Assembly: GCF_949987535.1 (NCBI RefSeq)
Contig: NC_080081.1
Location: 68,035,603-68,099,602 of the forward strand
DNA from: Balaenoptera acutorostrata
Taxonomy: Eukaryota > Chordata > Mammalia > Artiodactyla > Balaenopteridae
Length of the DNA: 64,000 nucleotides
Reading direction: 5' to 3'
Position 1 is the stretch's first letter; each line of letters starts with the position of its first letter. The position numbers and the translations under genes are program-made. The notes beneath the pieces were generated by a model. That model ran no database searches. It worked only from the letters and a program-made list of their open reading frames with translations, and was not told the origin of the DNA. Below are positions 1 through 10,990 of the stretch, in pieces.

Positions 1-480
1 TAGAATTTGAGACTCGATAAATTTTCCTGGTGAGAGATCAGAATCAATTAAAAAGCAGTTAAGCCAGAAGAAGTTTGAAATATCACTTTCATTACTGATG
101 AGTGTTTAGTGACAGAATATGGCTAGAAGTGTTGAGCCCTGGCATTAGTCCGATTTACCCACCACTCGTGGGGGGCTAGGAGGGCAGGGAGAGAACAGCT
201 TGAATTGAGCAGGCCCAGTTCCTCTCCCTGATCCACCCATCGGTAAGCCACTCCTCCCCCGGAGCGATGCTGGGGGCCAGGGAGGCCATATGCTAATAAA
301 GCCCCTTTCACATTGGAAGGATTTATCTCCAAAATTCGCGACCACCTGATCATAATCAGTGATATAAGCAGAGACTCAGAAAACATTGCTACTTATTCAA
401 GAGTAACAAATACCAAGGGGTAGAATCAAGATTTGAATTCCAATCCGTCTGACTCTATACTCCTTTCCTCTACCCAGGAT
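1..480. other. Unassigned sequence
   Basis: I recognise no gene, RNA or repeat here. Positions 123-386 are open on the minus strand in two frames, but the predicted peptides match nothing I know, have no domain-like composition, and there is no promoter or splice context. I treat them as chance ORFs. Confidence 0.5.
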
Positions 481-1500
481 TGTTCCACTGTGAGGGAGGA
501 AAAATTTCTTCTTTACCTTCTTAGGGTCTTCAGCTGAGCCTAAGAACTAAACTGACATAAGACATTAACAGGAGAAAAACATACAAATTTTATTTAGTAA
601 TTTTCACATGTACACGGGAGTCTTCACAAGAAAAATGAAGACCCAAAGAAGTGGCTATGTAACAGAGAAGAACAAACTTGACTCCATATTGGATCTATTT
701 CTTTAGCTCTAACCTTTGTGCTCTGTTGCCTGTGCTTAGTCATGCTGTCTCTGCCGACAACATTCTGCTATAGAATGTTGTCTATAGCCTGAAATATACA
801 TGATAGGCCATTCTCAAAGCTCTGACCTTTAAAGGTATAACAATTTTCCATTCATACAGAATAAAAAGTTGCAGAACAGAAAATAACAATTGTCTTGTTG
901 GAGGTTTATAGGAACATCCTGACCAGATACATGGAGGGCTACAAGAACAAAGGATTCCTGCACCAAGAAGTTTGCGACAACCAGCCACACCCCTTTTAGT
1001 ATAAAAGAAGCCTGAGTTCTAGCTCAAGTAAGATGGCTCTTTGGGACACAAGTTCACCATCTTCTTGGTCTGCTGGCTTTCCAAATAAAGTCACTATTCC
1101 TTGTCCCAGCACTTTGTTGGCATGTGGCAAGCAGTATGAGCTGGACTCAGTAACAGCTAGGTCTAAGTGCTTATATACCAGATTAAAAAATAATAGCAGT
1201 TGTAGAAAAGTAACTAAAATATATGGGTAGACTAAAGGAAGATAAGAGTTATTTTGACAAGGTCTGTTTGTACAGATTTCTCGACTCCACATCTCTGGTG
1301 ATAAGAATGCTTCTTTCCTCCTGGTATAGGGAGGGCATCTCTTAAATGGGAGTTTCATCTTCTGCTTTCAGGAAGAAAAGGGGAGGTCAGAGTGCCCTTC
1401 TTTTACCTGCTGATTTCCAAGTGCCTTTAACTCAAAGTAGTCAAGATGCCAAAGCAGCATATTTGGGGATGGTATGTCCTGAACTCCTTCACAATCTGTT
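481..1500 (-). mobile_element. Old LTR-like repeat, split by a younger LTR
   Basis: Read on the minus strand, the two flanks (about 481-657 and 1156-1500) join into one sequence that I recognise as a mammalian interspersed repeat with LTR character. It carries an AATAAA-type signal in the part near 590 and ends close to a TG/CA boundary near 481. The flanks become continuous once the insertion at 658-1155 and one copy of its 4-bp duplication are removed. The family name is uncertain and the far end (about 1500, perhaps to 1740) is not well defined. A minus-strand ORF at 996-1358 spans both elements and is not a gene. Confidence 0.5.
658..1155 (+). mobile_element. Solo LTR, ERV1 (gammaretrovirus-like) type
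   Basis: A 498-bp long terminal repeat of an endogenous retrovirus. It begins TGTAAC and ends TAACA, so it has the TG...CA ends expected of LTRs. It is flanked by the same 4 bp, GCTA, at 654-657 and 1156-1159; a 4-bp duplication is typical of ERV1 integrases. Inside lie a TATA box (TATAAAAG, 1000-1007) and a polyadenylation signal (AATAAA, 1084-1089), giving a U3-R-U5 order on the plus strand. No gag, pol or env and no primer-binding site follow, so this is a solo LTR left by recombination between the two LTRs of a provirus. It was inserted into an older LTR of opposite orientation. Confidence 0.85.
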
Positions 1501-2239
1501 TCTGAGAGTATGGCAAAATAGGGACTGTTTGAACTTCTCTAACTGTATCCTATTTAGAGATTTATAAGGGAATTTATGATTCTTTATAACTTTCTATCAA
1601 CCCAGTGTAACAAAACAAATATTTAAGGGGATAACCTTCCCCTCAATGGAATTTGAAACTTTTCCCACAGATCCAGGGGATAAGAACAAGACACTATTTC
1701 TAAAGAGGAATCCTCTCTACCTAAAGGGAGGGGAAGTTGGCTTTTCTACTGGAATTGTTTTTGGAAGCAATTTTAAATGAAAGATCACATACCTTCTAGA
1801 TCAGATATCAAGGTCAGTGTCAAGAGAGAAAAGAATAAGACTAGGGAAATAAAGCCAGGGAGAAAACAGAAGTGGGGGAGCTTAGGAAGGAATGGAAGGA
1901 AGGCAGACGGAGAGAGGAATCTGATTGCCAAGGGCCACCAAGCTAAGAGCGTTCCAAGAATGGGGTGTTGCCTTAGCAATTGCTGCCATGGCCATGGTTC
2001 AAATGTCTAATGGCTTTGTTGTCACAGTCCTAGCCAGCTAACCAAGCTGTCATCATCTGAGTAGGAACTCTTCCTACCTTCACAAAGTACTCACCCAGTT
2101 ATTGAGGGAGGAGAGCCACAGAACTTGAAAGCCAAAATACATACACCTAGCACCCCATGAGATGGAGTGGATACAGCTAGCCCCTGATGGGGCCAGGTGG
2201 GCGTGAGTACTAAGATGCTACCCACCAGGAGCCAACAGC
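1501..2239. other. Unassigned sequence
   Basis: No gene or confidently named repeat. The part up to about 1740 may be the remainder of the older LTR. ORFs at 1777-2010 and 1785-1979 lie opposite each other in a purine-rich stretch and look like composition artefacts. Confidence 0.45.
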
Positions 2240-2485
2240 ACTGAGATAGGAGGCTTTGGACACAAACTTGCCTAGGTTCTATCCTAGTCTCCCACTTGCT
2301 AGCTGCGTGACCACGAGTAAATTGCATAATCTCTTTATAACTCAGTTCCAAAACCTGTACAATTGGAGATTAAAAAATAGTGCCAACTTCACAGGCACTG
2401 TATCAGAATTTAAAGAGTTAATATATTCAAAGAATTTAGAACCATGCCTGTCATATAAGAAACATTCAGTAAATGATAATGATGA
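2240..2485 (+). mobile_element. MIR SINE
   Basis: An ancient tRNA-derived SINE. The order of recognisable blocks matches MIR: a 'ggctttgga...cctaggttc' head, the conserved core 'cttgctagctgcgtgacc', the T-rich 'ctcagtt' block, and a tail resembling 'gaaccatgcctg...aacattcagtaaatg'. The ORF at 2256-2492 lies wholly inside it and is not coding. Confidence 0.8.
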
Positions 2486-3344
2486 CATCTAGTTTTTTAG
2501 ATTACAGTTGAGAATCATCACCAAATATTCCAAAACTGTTAGCAATATTCCAGAACCTAAGTCTAATAATGTTTACGAAAACCAAAGAACTATATCATCC
2601 ACTGAATATGGGACTAGTTGTCTCTAAAGACTCAGCACCTAAGATGTTGAAGGTTGTTACAATTCTTTTCTGAAATATTTTTATGGTCCAGGAGAAAGTG
2701 CACAGGCTTTGGAGCGAGGCAGACTCCCCAGAGCATCCAGCAGCCTGTCTGCTGCCAAAGTTACTGTCACAGGCATTTGTAGAGATGACCCTGTCTTAGC
2801 CTGGAAGCCAGCAACCACTAATTGACTAAGCCTGTCATTATCTACCCACCCAAGACCTAAAGAGGTGGCAAAGGGCAGTGATTCCCACCCTGAGTTCTAA
2901 ACCTGTCCATGGGACCCTGGTTATTGCCTCTCTTTCGGGTTCTCTTTTCCCCCACTTAGTGGTACTAACCTGGCTACTGGGATGCCGTCTGTCACTTCTA
3001 TCTCTGCTATCCTACAGGTCTGAGCCTTTGGGAACCGACCCTGGCTGATTTCAGATTTTGAACCATTCCTTAATCACTTCAGTTTAATTTGACACACAAG
3101 GAAAGATTCTACTTCCTCTTCCTGCATAGTTGCTGACTAAGTCTCGCACTACAGGTACAGAATTCAAACTCACTCATTGATGGGTTTGATTCTACAGGCA
3201 TCTACCAATGGCCAAAGGAAATATTTTGGCTCTTGGATCTCTTACAACTGGCAACATTATAGAGTGAGGAAACTGTGTCTGGTGGAATTTAGCAGAGGCC
3301 AGTGGTGGGGAAGGTGGAGAAAGGAGATCCTCAGGGAACAGAGC
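2486..3344. other. Unassigned sequence, possible MIR fragment
   Basis: Mostly unrecognised. A short stretch near 2690-2730 ('gtgcacaggctttggagcgaggcagac') resembles the head of a MIR element but is too short to assign. The ORFs at 3177-3404 and 3192-3377 overlap on opposite strands and show no homology that I recognise. Confidence 0.4.
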
Positions 3345-4025
3345 TGCTATGGTCTGAATGTTCGTGTTTCCCCCCAACCCCCAATGAAGAAATTCAAATG
3401 TTGAAACCTAATCCCATTGTGATGGCATTCGAAGGTGGGGCCTTTGGGAAGTGATTAGGTCATGAGAGCAGAATGCTCATGAATGGGATTAGTGCCCCTA
3501 GAAAAGAGGCCAGGGCTTCCCTGGTGGTGCAGTGGTTAAAAATCCTCCTGCCAATGCAGGGGACACGGGTTCAAGCCCTGGTCCAGGAAGATCCCACATG
3601 CCGCGGAGCAACTAAGCCCGTGCGCCACAACTACTGAAGCCCGCACGCCTAGAGCCTGTGCTCAGCAACAAGAGAAGCCACCACAATGAGAAGTCTGCGC
3701 ACCGCAATGAGAAGTCTGTGCACCCCAACAAAGAGTAGCTCCCATTCGCCACAACTAGAGAAAGCCCGCGTGCAGCATTGAAGACCCAACACAGCCAAAA
3801 ATAAATAAGTAAATAAAAAAAAAAAAAAAAAAAAAAAGAGGTCCAACAGAGCCTGCCACGTGAAAATACAAGGAGAAGTCTGTGACCCGTGCGAGTCTTC
3901 ACTCAACCATGCTGGCACCCTGATTTCGGACTCTCAGCCTCCAGAACCGTAAAAAATAAATTGCTATTGTTTATAAGCTACCAGTTCATGGTATTTTGTT
4001 AAAGGAGTCCAGAAAGGCTAAGATA
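3345..4025 (+). mobile_element. MLT1-type LTR (ERVL-MaLR), split by a SINE
   Basis: Starts with TGCTATGGTCTGAATG and contains the MaLR landmarks 'aggtggggcctttgggaagtgattagg', 'gaatgggattagtgccc', 'agcctccagaacc', an AATAAA near 3955 and 'tttgttaaaggagtcc'. The best match by eye is MLT1A. The LTR is interrupted at 3513-3837 by a younger SINE, and a piece of its middle appears to be missing. No internal MaLR sequence adjoins it, so it is a solo LTR. Confidence 0.8.
3513..3837 (+). mobile_element. CHR-type SINE inserted in MLT1
   Basis: A tRNA-derived cetartiodactyl SINE beginning 'gggcttccctggtggtgcag', with the B-box-like 'ggttcaagccctgg', a body of degenerate 'cacaactactgaagcc' blocks and an A-rich tail (ataaataagtaaataaa then A(n)). 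It is flanked by an imperfect duplication, about 'gaaaagaggcca' on the left and 'aaaagaggtcca' on the right. It was copied by LINE-1 machinery and has no coding capacity. The ORFs at 3612-3902 and 3649-3918 (minus) are readings of this SINE. Confidence 0.92.
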
Positions 4026-4390
4026 ATTGCATAGCAACGTATGCATAAAGAATCACTCAGAAAAAGAGTGTCAGCATGGCAAGCATTGTGAGGCTTCTCT
4101 AAAGGAGTCGGAGGGACTGCAGGTCATCTTTTGTGACCTGTTCTAGTAACCCCAAAGCATGTATATAACAATATATACATGCTTCTGCTTTATGTAGGGT
4201 TTGGCCTTTCCAGTCTTGGAACTTCTGCTTCTTTGTAAGGCTACGTCCCCAGTAAAGGGCACCCCTATCAGTTCATACAGCCTCCAACACAGGGATACTT
4301 CCAAACAGATTTTCCTCATCCTTACAATTGCCACTTTATATTACCTCCTTGGGCCATTGCTACTTCAAGCTCTGAATGATCTCTTTCAAT
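4026..4390. other. Unassigned sequence
   Basis: No recognised gene or repeat. Two overlapping ORFs on opposite strands (4143-4334, 4201-4437) have no visible domain or codon signal; the second runs into the MER5 relic. Confidence 0.45.
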
Positions 4391-4600
4391 CAGGATTTCT
4401 CAACCACAGCACTACTCTGACACTTGCAGACAGATAATTCTTTGTTGTGATGGGCTCTCCTGTGCATTGTGGGACATTTAGCACATCCTGTTCTCTACCC
4501 ACTAGATAGTAGCCAGTAAGAACACTCTATACCACCCTCTCTCCCGTTTATAACAACTGAAATTGTCTCCAGATATTGTCAAATGTTCCTGGAGAACAGG
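4391..4600 (-). mobile_element. MER5-type hAT-Charlie DNA transposon relic
   Basis: Starts 'caggatttctcaaccaca', which resembles the MER5 terminal inverted repeat, then 'attctttgttgtgatgggctctcctgtgcattgtggga', 'ctctacccactagatag' and 'ctccagatattgtcaaatgttcctgg'. This is the MER5A/B consensus read on the minus strand. It is a non-autonomous element with no ORF. The far end is degraded. Confidence 0.8.
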
Positions 4601-4670
4601 GGAGTGAAGAAAGGGAAAAGAATCCTAGATATCTTTTTTTTTTAAATCATTCTTCAGTGGAGTTTATTTT

Positions 4671-4918
4671 TAAAATTTTTAAATTTTATTATATATTTAT
4701 TTATTTATTTATTTAGGCTGCACCAGGTCCCAGTTGAGGCATGCGGGATCCTTGTGGCATGAGGGATCTTTAGTCTCAGCATGCAGACTCTTAGTTGCAG
4801 CATGTGAACACCCAGTTGTGGCATGCATGCGGGATCCATTTCCCCTACCAGGGATCGAACCCAGGCCCTCTGAATTGGGAGTGTGGAGTCTCACCCACTG
4901 GACCACCAGGGAAGTACC
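4671..4918 (-). mobile_element. tRNA-derived cetartiodactyl SINE with 13-bp duplication
   Basis: Minus-strand SINE whose head reads, on the plus strand, 'ccaccagggaagta' at its right end with 'gggatcgaacccaggcc' as the B-box region. The body repeats 'gcatgcgggatcc' blocks, unlike the CHR copies at 3513 or 32998, so it belongs to another, probably older, subfamily. The T-rich left end is the A-tail. A perfect 13-bp target-site duplication (tggagtttatttt) occurs at 4658-4670 and 4919-4931. ORFs in this interval are SINE readings. Confidence 0.92.
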
Positions 4919-4931
4919 TGGAGTTTATTTT

Positions 4932-5559
4932 GATTACCCTCTATATACTGCTTATTTGTATCCTTGCCCACTTTTCTAGAATATTGGTATCCCCACCTGC
5001 AATATCCTGAAAATTTGAACCTTAAATCTATACTTTAAAATATATGAATGAGCCAAAACAGCTGCTCCTCTTAGCAAATATTTAAGAAGACACCCACCAG
5101 AATCCTTGTCATCCTACAGCTCTGTGGCCTCTCCAGCTAGTTTCTTCATCTACAAAATGAGTAGAAGGACCAGATCATAATTCATAGATTAAGTGAATAG
5201 AAAGAGAAGTGTATAAAGCAGGCCATAAGGGAGACAGCTCTTTAGGATGGGAAGTTGTCTGTGATGAATAAAGAAAACAGTGGACAGAAATGACCTTTCA
5301 CAAAAAAGCTCACAGGTCAAAATGCAAAGTATCAATTACAAAGCTAACAGAAGGGAATATCTTTGGAATATTAGCATGAGAAGAGATTTCCTAACAAACT
5401 ACAATAATAAAATATATAAATTCCTTGTCTCTAAATATATTTCTTCTTCTTTGATCATTATTCTGGTTAATCATTATCCTGTAGCCAAGACATCTGAATC
5501 ACTTAAAGGAATTTTCAATTCAGATTCTTTCAAAACCAACCATCCATCTGTCACCAAGT
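4932..5559. other. Unassigned sequence
   Basis: No convincing gene. The ORF at 5280-5615 (111 codons, plus) has no recognisable domain, and its composition is like the AT-rich surroundings. Possible MIR-like words occur near 5130-5160 but are too weak to call. Confidence 0.4.
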
Positions 5560-5998
5560 TCTCTAGGTCATCCTATACAATGTGTGTGAAAACTGCCTCT
5601 TCCTACTCATTCTAATGGCCACTGCCTTGGTACAAAGTCACTTCCTCACTGCCTGAATTATGTCAAAAGCTTTCCATCTAGGCTCTGTTCCACCTTTTAT
5701 ATACCTTTCTAATTCACCACCTGTTGCCAGAATGTCTACATAATGATAACTCCAATTTTACAGAAACTTAGTTTCCAGAGCACCTACAAATATATCTCTT
5801 GGAACACATCTGATCATGCTATTTCTCTCTGTAATACCTTTGATGGCTAACATTTGCTTTAGTTGATCTTTTTTTTTCCTCCATGTGACTCGTGCCTGCA
5901 GAGTAAAATATAATGTCCTTAGAATGGCATTCAAGGACCTTAAGACTTTGATTCTGCATATCTTTCTTACACTGCAGCACCAGAACACTACCTATAGC
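5560..5998 (+). mobile_element. LINE-2 3' part, first half
   Basis: Blocks typical of the L2 3' region occur in order: 'gccactgccttggtacaaagtc', 'ctgatcatgctatttctctctgtaatacctttgatggct' and 'ataatgtccttagaatggcattcaaggacctt'. The element continues at about 6484 after an MLT1 insertion. It is an ancient relic with no coding capacity left. Confidence 0.65.
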
Positions 5999-6002
5999 CA
6001 TC

Positions 6003-6483
6003 TGTATTCATTTTTTAGAGCTGCTGTAACAAAGTACCACAAACTGAGTGGATTAAAGCAACAGAAATTTATTGTCTCACAGATCTGGAGGCCAAAAGTC
6101 TGAGATCAAGGTGTCAGCAGGGACATGCCCCTCTGAAGCTACTTGGGAAGGATCCTCTCTTCCCTCTTCTAGCTTTTGGTGTTCTCAGATGTTCCATGGC
6201 TGATGGCAGCATAATTTCAGTTTCTGCCTCTGTCTTCACATGATATACACCCTGTGTCTCTTCATATCATCTCCCCTCTATGTGTGTCTGTCTCTGTGTC
6301 CAAATCCCCTGTTTTTATAAGGCTGCCAGTCATATTAGATTAGGGCCCGCTCCAAGGACCACATTTTAACTTGACTATCTCTGTAAAGACCCTACTTCCA
6401 AATAAGGTCATATTCTAAAGCACTGGGCATTAGAATTCCAACATATCTTTTCTGGGGGAACATAATTCAACTCATATCTGAAC
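6003..6483 (-). mobile_element. MLT1-type LTR inserted in L2
   Basis: Read on the plus strand it shows the reversed MaLR LTR signature: 'gctgctgtaacaaagtaccacaaactgagtgg', 'caacagaaatttattgtctcacagatctggaggc', and at the other end 'ccaaataaggtcatattc' and 'ttctgggggaacataattcaac'. The AATAAA-equivalent is the 'tttatt' near 6070. It separates two halves of one L2, so it arrived after the L2. Confidence 0.8.
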
Positions 6484-6650
6484 AAGACAAACTCTTACAT
6501 CTCCTGGCCTTTGTTCATGCCATTTTCCTGACCTGAATGTCCATCTTTCCTACTTGACCTCCTCAAATATTGCTCTCTCTTCTGTACCATCACTCCCCCT
6601 GAATCTTCTCTTCCTACCCCTGAGTAAAGTAATCATGCTGTCATTCTATG
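6484..6650 (+). mobile_element. LINE-2 3' part, second half
   Basis: Continues the L2 of 5560-5998 with 'ctggcctttgttcatgccattttcctgacctgaatgtcc', 'cttgacctcctcaaatattgctctctcttctg' and similar blocks. The two halves join in the normal L2 order across the MLT1. Confidence 0.6.
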
Positions 6651-9600
6651 GTCAGGGAGTCCATAGTCTCATGACCTGTGTTTCTGCTCCCTCAAATCAC
6701 TGAGCATCTGCATGGTTCCCTACATGGAGCAGAGGCCATCGGAGGGAGCAGAATGGCCAATACAGAACATGGATGTGTGGATAAAGGATGATGCCCTGAA
6801 ATGTGATGGGAGTAGAAGCAGAAGCCAAGAAAATTATACGTAGTGTGTGGTGTGGAGTGTCGGTGTGGTGTGGCATGTGTGTGTGCATACACACATAGGA
6901 TGATTAAATGGCACAAGGTATTCAGGGAATACTGTGAATATTGATCATGGTGATAGAAGCTAGAGAAGTCACAAGTTAAAGATTAAAGTAAAAATATTTT
7001 GACATTATGAGAGTAACAGAAATTACAGTCGCTTTTATGAACTGCTTACCATTTATTCCAAATTACCATACAGTACAGTGTTATCAAATTTGTCATTAAA
7101 CATACTAGGCTATTTTTGTCAGAAGTTTTTTTTTTCTGGTTTTCAAGATTAAAATCTATATCTATGGTTAGCATTAATATCTCTTGCTCATGTAAGACGG
7201 TTGTCAGCTCAAAAAAAAATTAAAAGAATTAGAAGAATCATTGCTTCAAGAAAGGGAGCCAGGGATAAGATAAACTATCCATCAGTACCTCTTTTTTTCT
7301 TTTTTCTTCTCCCTGTCATCCTTTAACACTTGGTACCTCTCACTCCCTTCTTCACTTTGGACCAGTCCTGTTCGGGTTGTTGAGAACCAAGTTTGCTCCA
7401 GAGAAAACTAAGCTAAGTTGTAGGAAAGAAGTTCTCCAAACAGTCAGACTCCTGGTGGAGACCACGTGGTGCTGGTCTGTCTCAGTCTGTGGGATTCACA
7501 GAGGGTAGGGCGTCTGTTGCCTGCCTAACCTGAGATGAAGCGAAGCAGAGTCCCTGCAGGGTTCAGAAATGCCCCAACATTTCCACCTTCAGAAAACAGT
7601 CTAATTAGAAGGCGGGAGCACAGTCCAACACAAAGGCTACTTTGAAGACTTGTGTTAAGCTTTTGTTTATCCTTCCACTTTTAGAGCTGCAGGCTTAAAA
7701 CTGTGCTATTTGAAAGAAGAAATGTATATAAGTACAATTGGTATTAATATAAGCCAGGGAAAAATGGAAATCACACCAGGCAAAAAAGTTGGCTGCCATT
7801 TAGGAGGCTTGATTTGTCTTTGTTTATGAATTCCATTTCTACCAGTAGCCCTGAGATATTAAGGAAATTTGCAACTGCTGAAAATAAAAGCTTTGGCATT
7901 TTAAAGAATGCTTGAGTGCTACATTCTATTCCATTATTTTCTTTCATTTCATTATAGATTTAATGACTTGGGACATGGTGTGAGCCTTAAAAAAAAATCT
8001 GATGAAGGTGAAAGAGTGATTTAGGTAAACACAGAACTAAAATTAGCACACTGTTCATCTGCAATGAAGAATAGTATAAAGCTTGTACTCATTCATTTTC
8101 TTTCTTCATGTCTTCAATAAATCTTTGAAATATTTAGAGGGTTTTGTAAAGTATAAAGGCACGCAAAAATTTCAAAAAATTCCCTTCCTTTTCTCAAAAT
8201 TTTGAGATTCATTTCTCCTTTTTAAATGGGACTTTACAAATAGAAACAAATGAAACCAAACTATATCAAAATAATTTTTTAAAAAACCACATACAACAGT
8301 TTTAAATATTGTGACTATAGAAAATTATAAAGAAGAAAAGTTATAACGGCAGAGATCATTGTTTTACTATGCTAATACATTTCCTTACAGTTTTTTTTCA
8401 TACATAAACAGTACTTTTTGCAATTTGAGATGCTGTACGCCTTTTCTTAACATTTGCTTTTGTGAAATATTTGGCATATAGGAAGATGTTTAAAAGAGTT
8501 GTGCAGCTAATCAATAGATTAGAAGGGAAACCTTCATAACCACCTCCCTGTTCAAGCACTGCTGGGACCACAGAAGCCCACAATTAATATCCCTTCATGC
8601 TGAGTCCTTCTTAACAAGTACCTTTTGCTTATAATTTTATTACCCAGGTTGCCTAACCACAGGGAGAAAAGAGCAGTGGTGCCCGTACAAGCATTCCATC
8701 CCCCCTGAGATTTTTTTCTTTTCTCATTGTAAATTGTCAAGTTATTGTTTTGGCTTTAGATGTCAGTGTTTTGAACTTGGTTTCTGGGCATCTCCTCCCA
8801 TGAAATGGATCTGATCTTGGTGCTGCCAAGATCACATTTCCAAGTCCGGAAGATAAATGCCAGAAATTGGCATGAGATAAAATCACCAAGGTAATTATGA
8901 GGCTGATAGAACATGAGCTTGCTGGCATTCCCAAGGGCAACACGTGCTCTACCATACCATTGGCTTAGTACACACATGCTTTTCCCACAAACATTTTGCT
9001 ATTTTAATTTTGGAGCAGACAGTTTGTCTAAAAATTAAACTAAAGTTGCAAAAAAACAGCTCGGGGGAAAATATGGTTGCCCAGCACTCTGCTCACCTTA
9101 ATTTCAAAAGTATTGTTGAAGCTGTGTTCCAAACCTGAGATTGGAAGTTTGCTACAGAGCCTATGTAGGGACTCAGACAGCTACAGAAGACACATACTAG
9201 ATCCATAAACAGCCTCTTCCTCCTTCCCCTGCCCTTTCTTTGGGAAAGCTGGCCTCTTGTTACGATATCTAATCACCCAGATATACCCACTGGGTTTCCT
9301 ACATGCTCAAAACAACACAACTGAACAGAGGTTATCATTTCCCCTCTCCACAGATACAGGATCAGATCTGCACAGTCTCCTTACTGAGGCTTTGGCCAAA
9401 TGGAGAAGAGTGGAGGGAGGACAGAAAAGTTACTAAGAGATAAGTGACAATCATTATATTACATTGAACAACAACAAAATGGGATACAATCAAAGCTCAA
9501 CGTTCTTGGTTTTCCATTTTAATGGGGGAAATATTTCTCCTGCCACTGGATAAAAACTCACCAGACTTCATGATTTTCTTTTCACTTTACATGTAAAATA

Positions 9601-9900
9601 TTTCTATGGTCACTTGAATATATTACAGAAATGTAATCTGTTTAGTCCAAGACAGTAATGAACTGTCTTTAATGTTTATTGGAAGGTAGGCTGCTCTCCT
9701 GGCCACCTAAGGCATGTATTGGCAGGGTGTCTGATTGAGACAAAGGCGATGATAGCTGGTTTCTCTTCTCTTTCTCGGCTCACCTCTTCCTAGGTCTTTG
9801 GCAGTAGTTTCCAGTCAGCCAGTGAAAGGAAAGATAGGCAAGGGAGTAGGATAGAAAAGTTCCTACTTCATGAGTGGGTGGTCCTAGGACTACCCTGGAC
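6651..9900. other. Repeat-poor, unassigned tract
   Basis: About 3.2 kb in which I recognise almost no interspersed repeat apart from a GT-rich stretch near 6838-6900 and perhaps decayed LINE-1-like sequence at 8260-8480. Short ORFs (6692-6916, 8398-8583, 8552-8740, 8737-8955, 8756-8977, 8944-9138) overlap each other on both strands, have no domain signatures and are probably chance. In a window this rich in repeats, such a stretch is where unrecognised old repeats or conserved non-coding sequence would lie. Confidence 0.4.
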
Positions 9901-10439
9901 TCCCTGAGCCTGTCATGTGTCAAAAATTCACTCTCTCCCCCATGGGTTCCTCTGCGAGCTTTTGTGGGCCCTCATGGTGGGCCTATCTGACCACATTTCC
10001 CCTGACATGGGCTGTGCTTCTCTTCCCACTGGCCATTTTCCCTGTAACTGCTCTCAAGTGTGGAGTCTCCTCATCACCCTCCTAGGTGGTCTTCTGCGGC
10101 AGGTTGCCTGCTCTTTTGGCCTGCTGTTGATAATACTGTAGTTACATCCACTCTCTAACTCTGCTCTTTTATATTCTCCAAATGAGCGAGGGAGTTCAAG
10201 GATCATAGAACTGGTCCTTGAATAATTCACTTTGAAGATTCTTTAGAACAGTGTGGCTCACATTCACTTTGGTATCTGTTTGGTAGCTTCAGTTTTAACA
10301 CTTTGTTACTGTTCATTCAATCTCTCAATAGTTAATTAACAAACATGTCTCCTGTTCTGGGAAATCTTTTTTTGTTCATTCTTAGTCTGATTTTTATGCT
10401 CTTGTCAACCTAAAAATACAGCAACCAAAAAAGCAAAAC
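9901..10439. other. Unassigned sequence
   Basis: The ORF at 9917-10141 (plus, 74 codons) would encode a peptide rich in Leu, Cys and Gly with a hydrophobic end. I see no start context, splice sites or family similarity that would make it a gene. Nothing else is recognised. Confidence 0.35.
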
Positions 10440-10990
10440 AACAACAACAACAAAAAGAGTTCCAGTTCAAGAGGCAAAGCATTTATTCTGGATCAAAGAG
10501 TTGCAATTCAAGGTACACATATTTAGGTAGAAACCCAAATAGTGTCCCAATTACAGGAGATGGGCTCAGCGTTTTTATGGGAAAAGAGAAGGAGAGGCGG
10601 TAAGTTGTTTTTAAGAAGGGTTTATTGGTGCCAGATGAGGTAATCGATCAGGTAAAGTGTTCATTAGTGAAAGAGGTAAAGCTAGATTTGTACTTCACTG
10701 ATAACTCAGGTGAAGTGGTCACTAGGTAAAAGCTCACTTTTATTGGTCCTTTCAACAGGATATTCTTATTCTTGATGCCTTCTTGGAATGGTGGTGGTTT
10801 GGCCCAGTTCATTGGTTCAGAAAACAGGATGTACCAGGCAGTTCCTCTGGAATGGCTGCTCCAGCTCTATTTTAAATGTCTCCACTCATGTCATCTTTCA
10901 CAGTCTTATCTTTGAGGTTAACTTGTTAAGTTCATATTTCCTGTAAATTCTTTAATAATTAAATGCTTTCACAAAGAAGTTTCTTCTTTT
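10440..10990 (-). mobile_element. Possible LTR-like repeat
   Basis: On the minus strand this stretch contains an AATAAA in the context 'ccagaataaatgctttgcctc' near 10480, preceded by sequence with an LTR-like look, and begins beside a (CAA)n run at about 10437-10455. I cannot name the family or define the ends. This is a weak call from general appearance only. Confidence 0.25.

Noticed and set aside
1000..1155. Active retroviral promoter or provirus at the ERV1 LTR
   Set aside because: Signals are present, but there is no internal viral sequence or second LTR, so only a solo LTR is claimed. Activity cannot be judged from sequence.
996..1358. 120-codon minus-strand ORF
   Set aside because: It crosses the junction between two nested LTRs of opposite orientation, so it cannot be an ancestral gene.
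3513..3837. tRNA gene suggested by the tRNA-like heads of SINEs (also 32998, 34548, 42693, 54750)
   Set aside because: Only the promoter-like half of a tRNA is present and it is followed by SINE body and A-tail; these are tRNA-derived SINEs, not tRNA genes.
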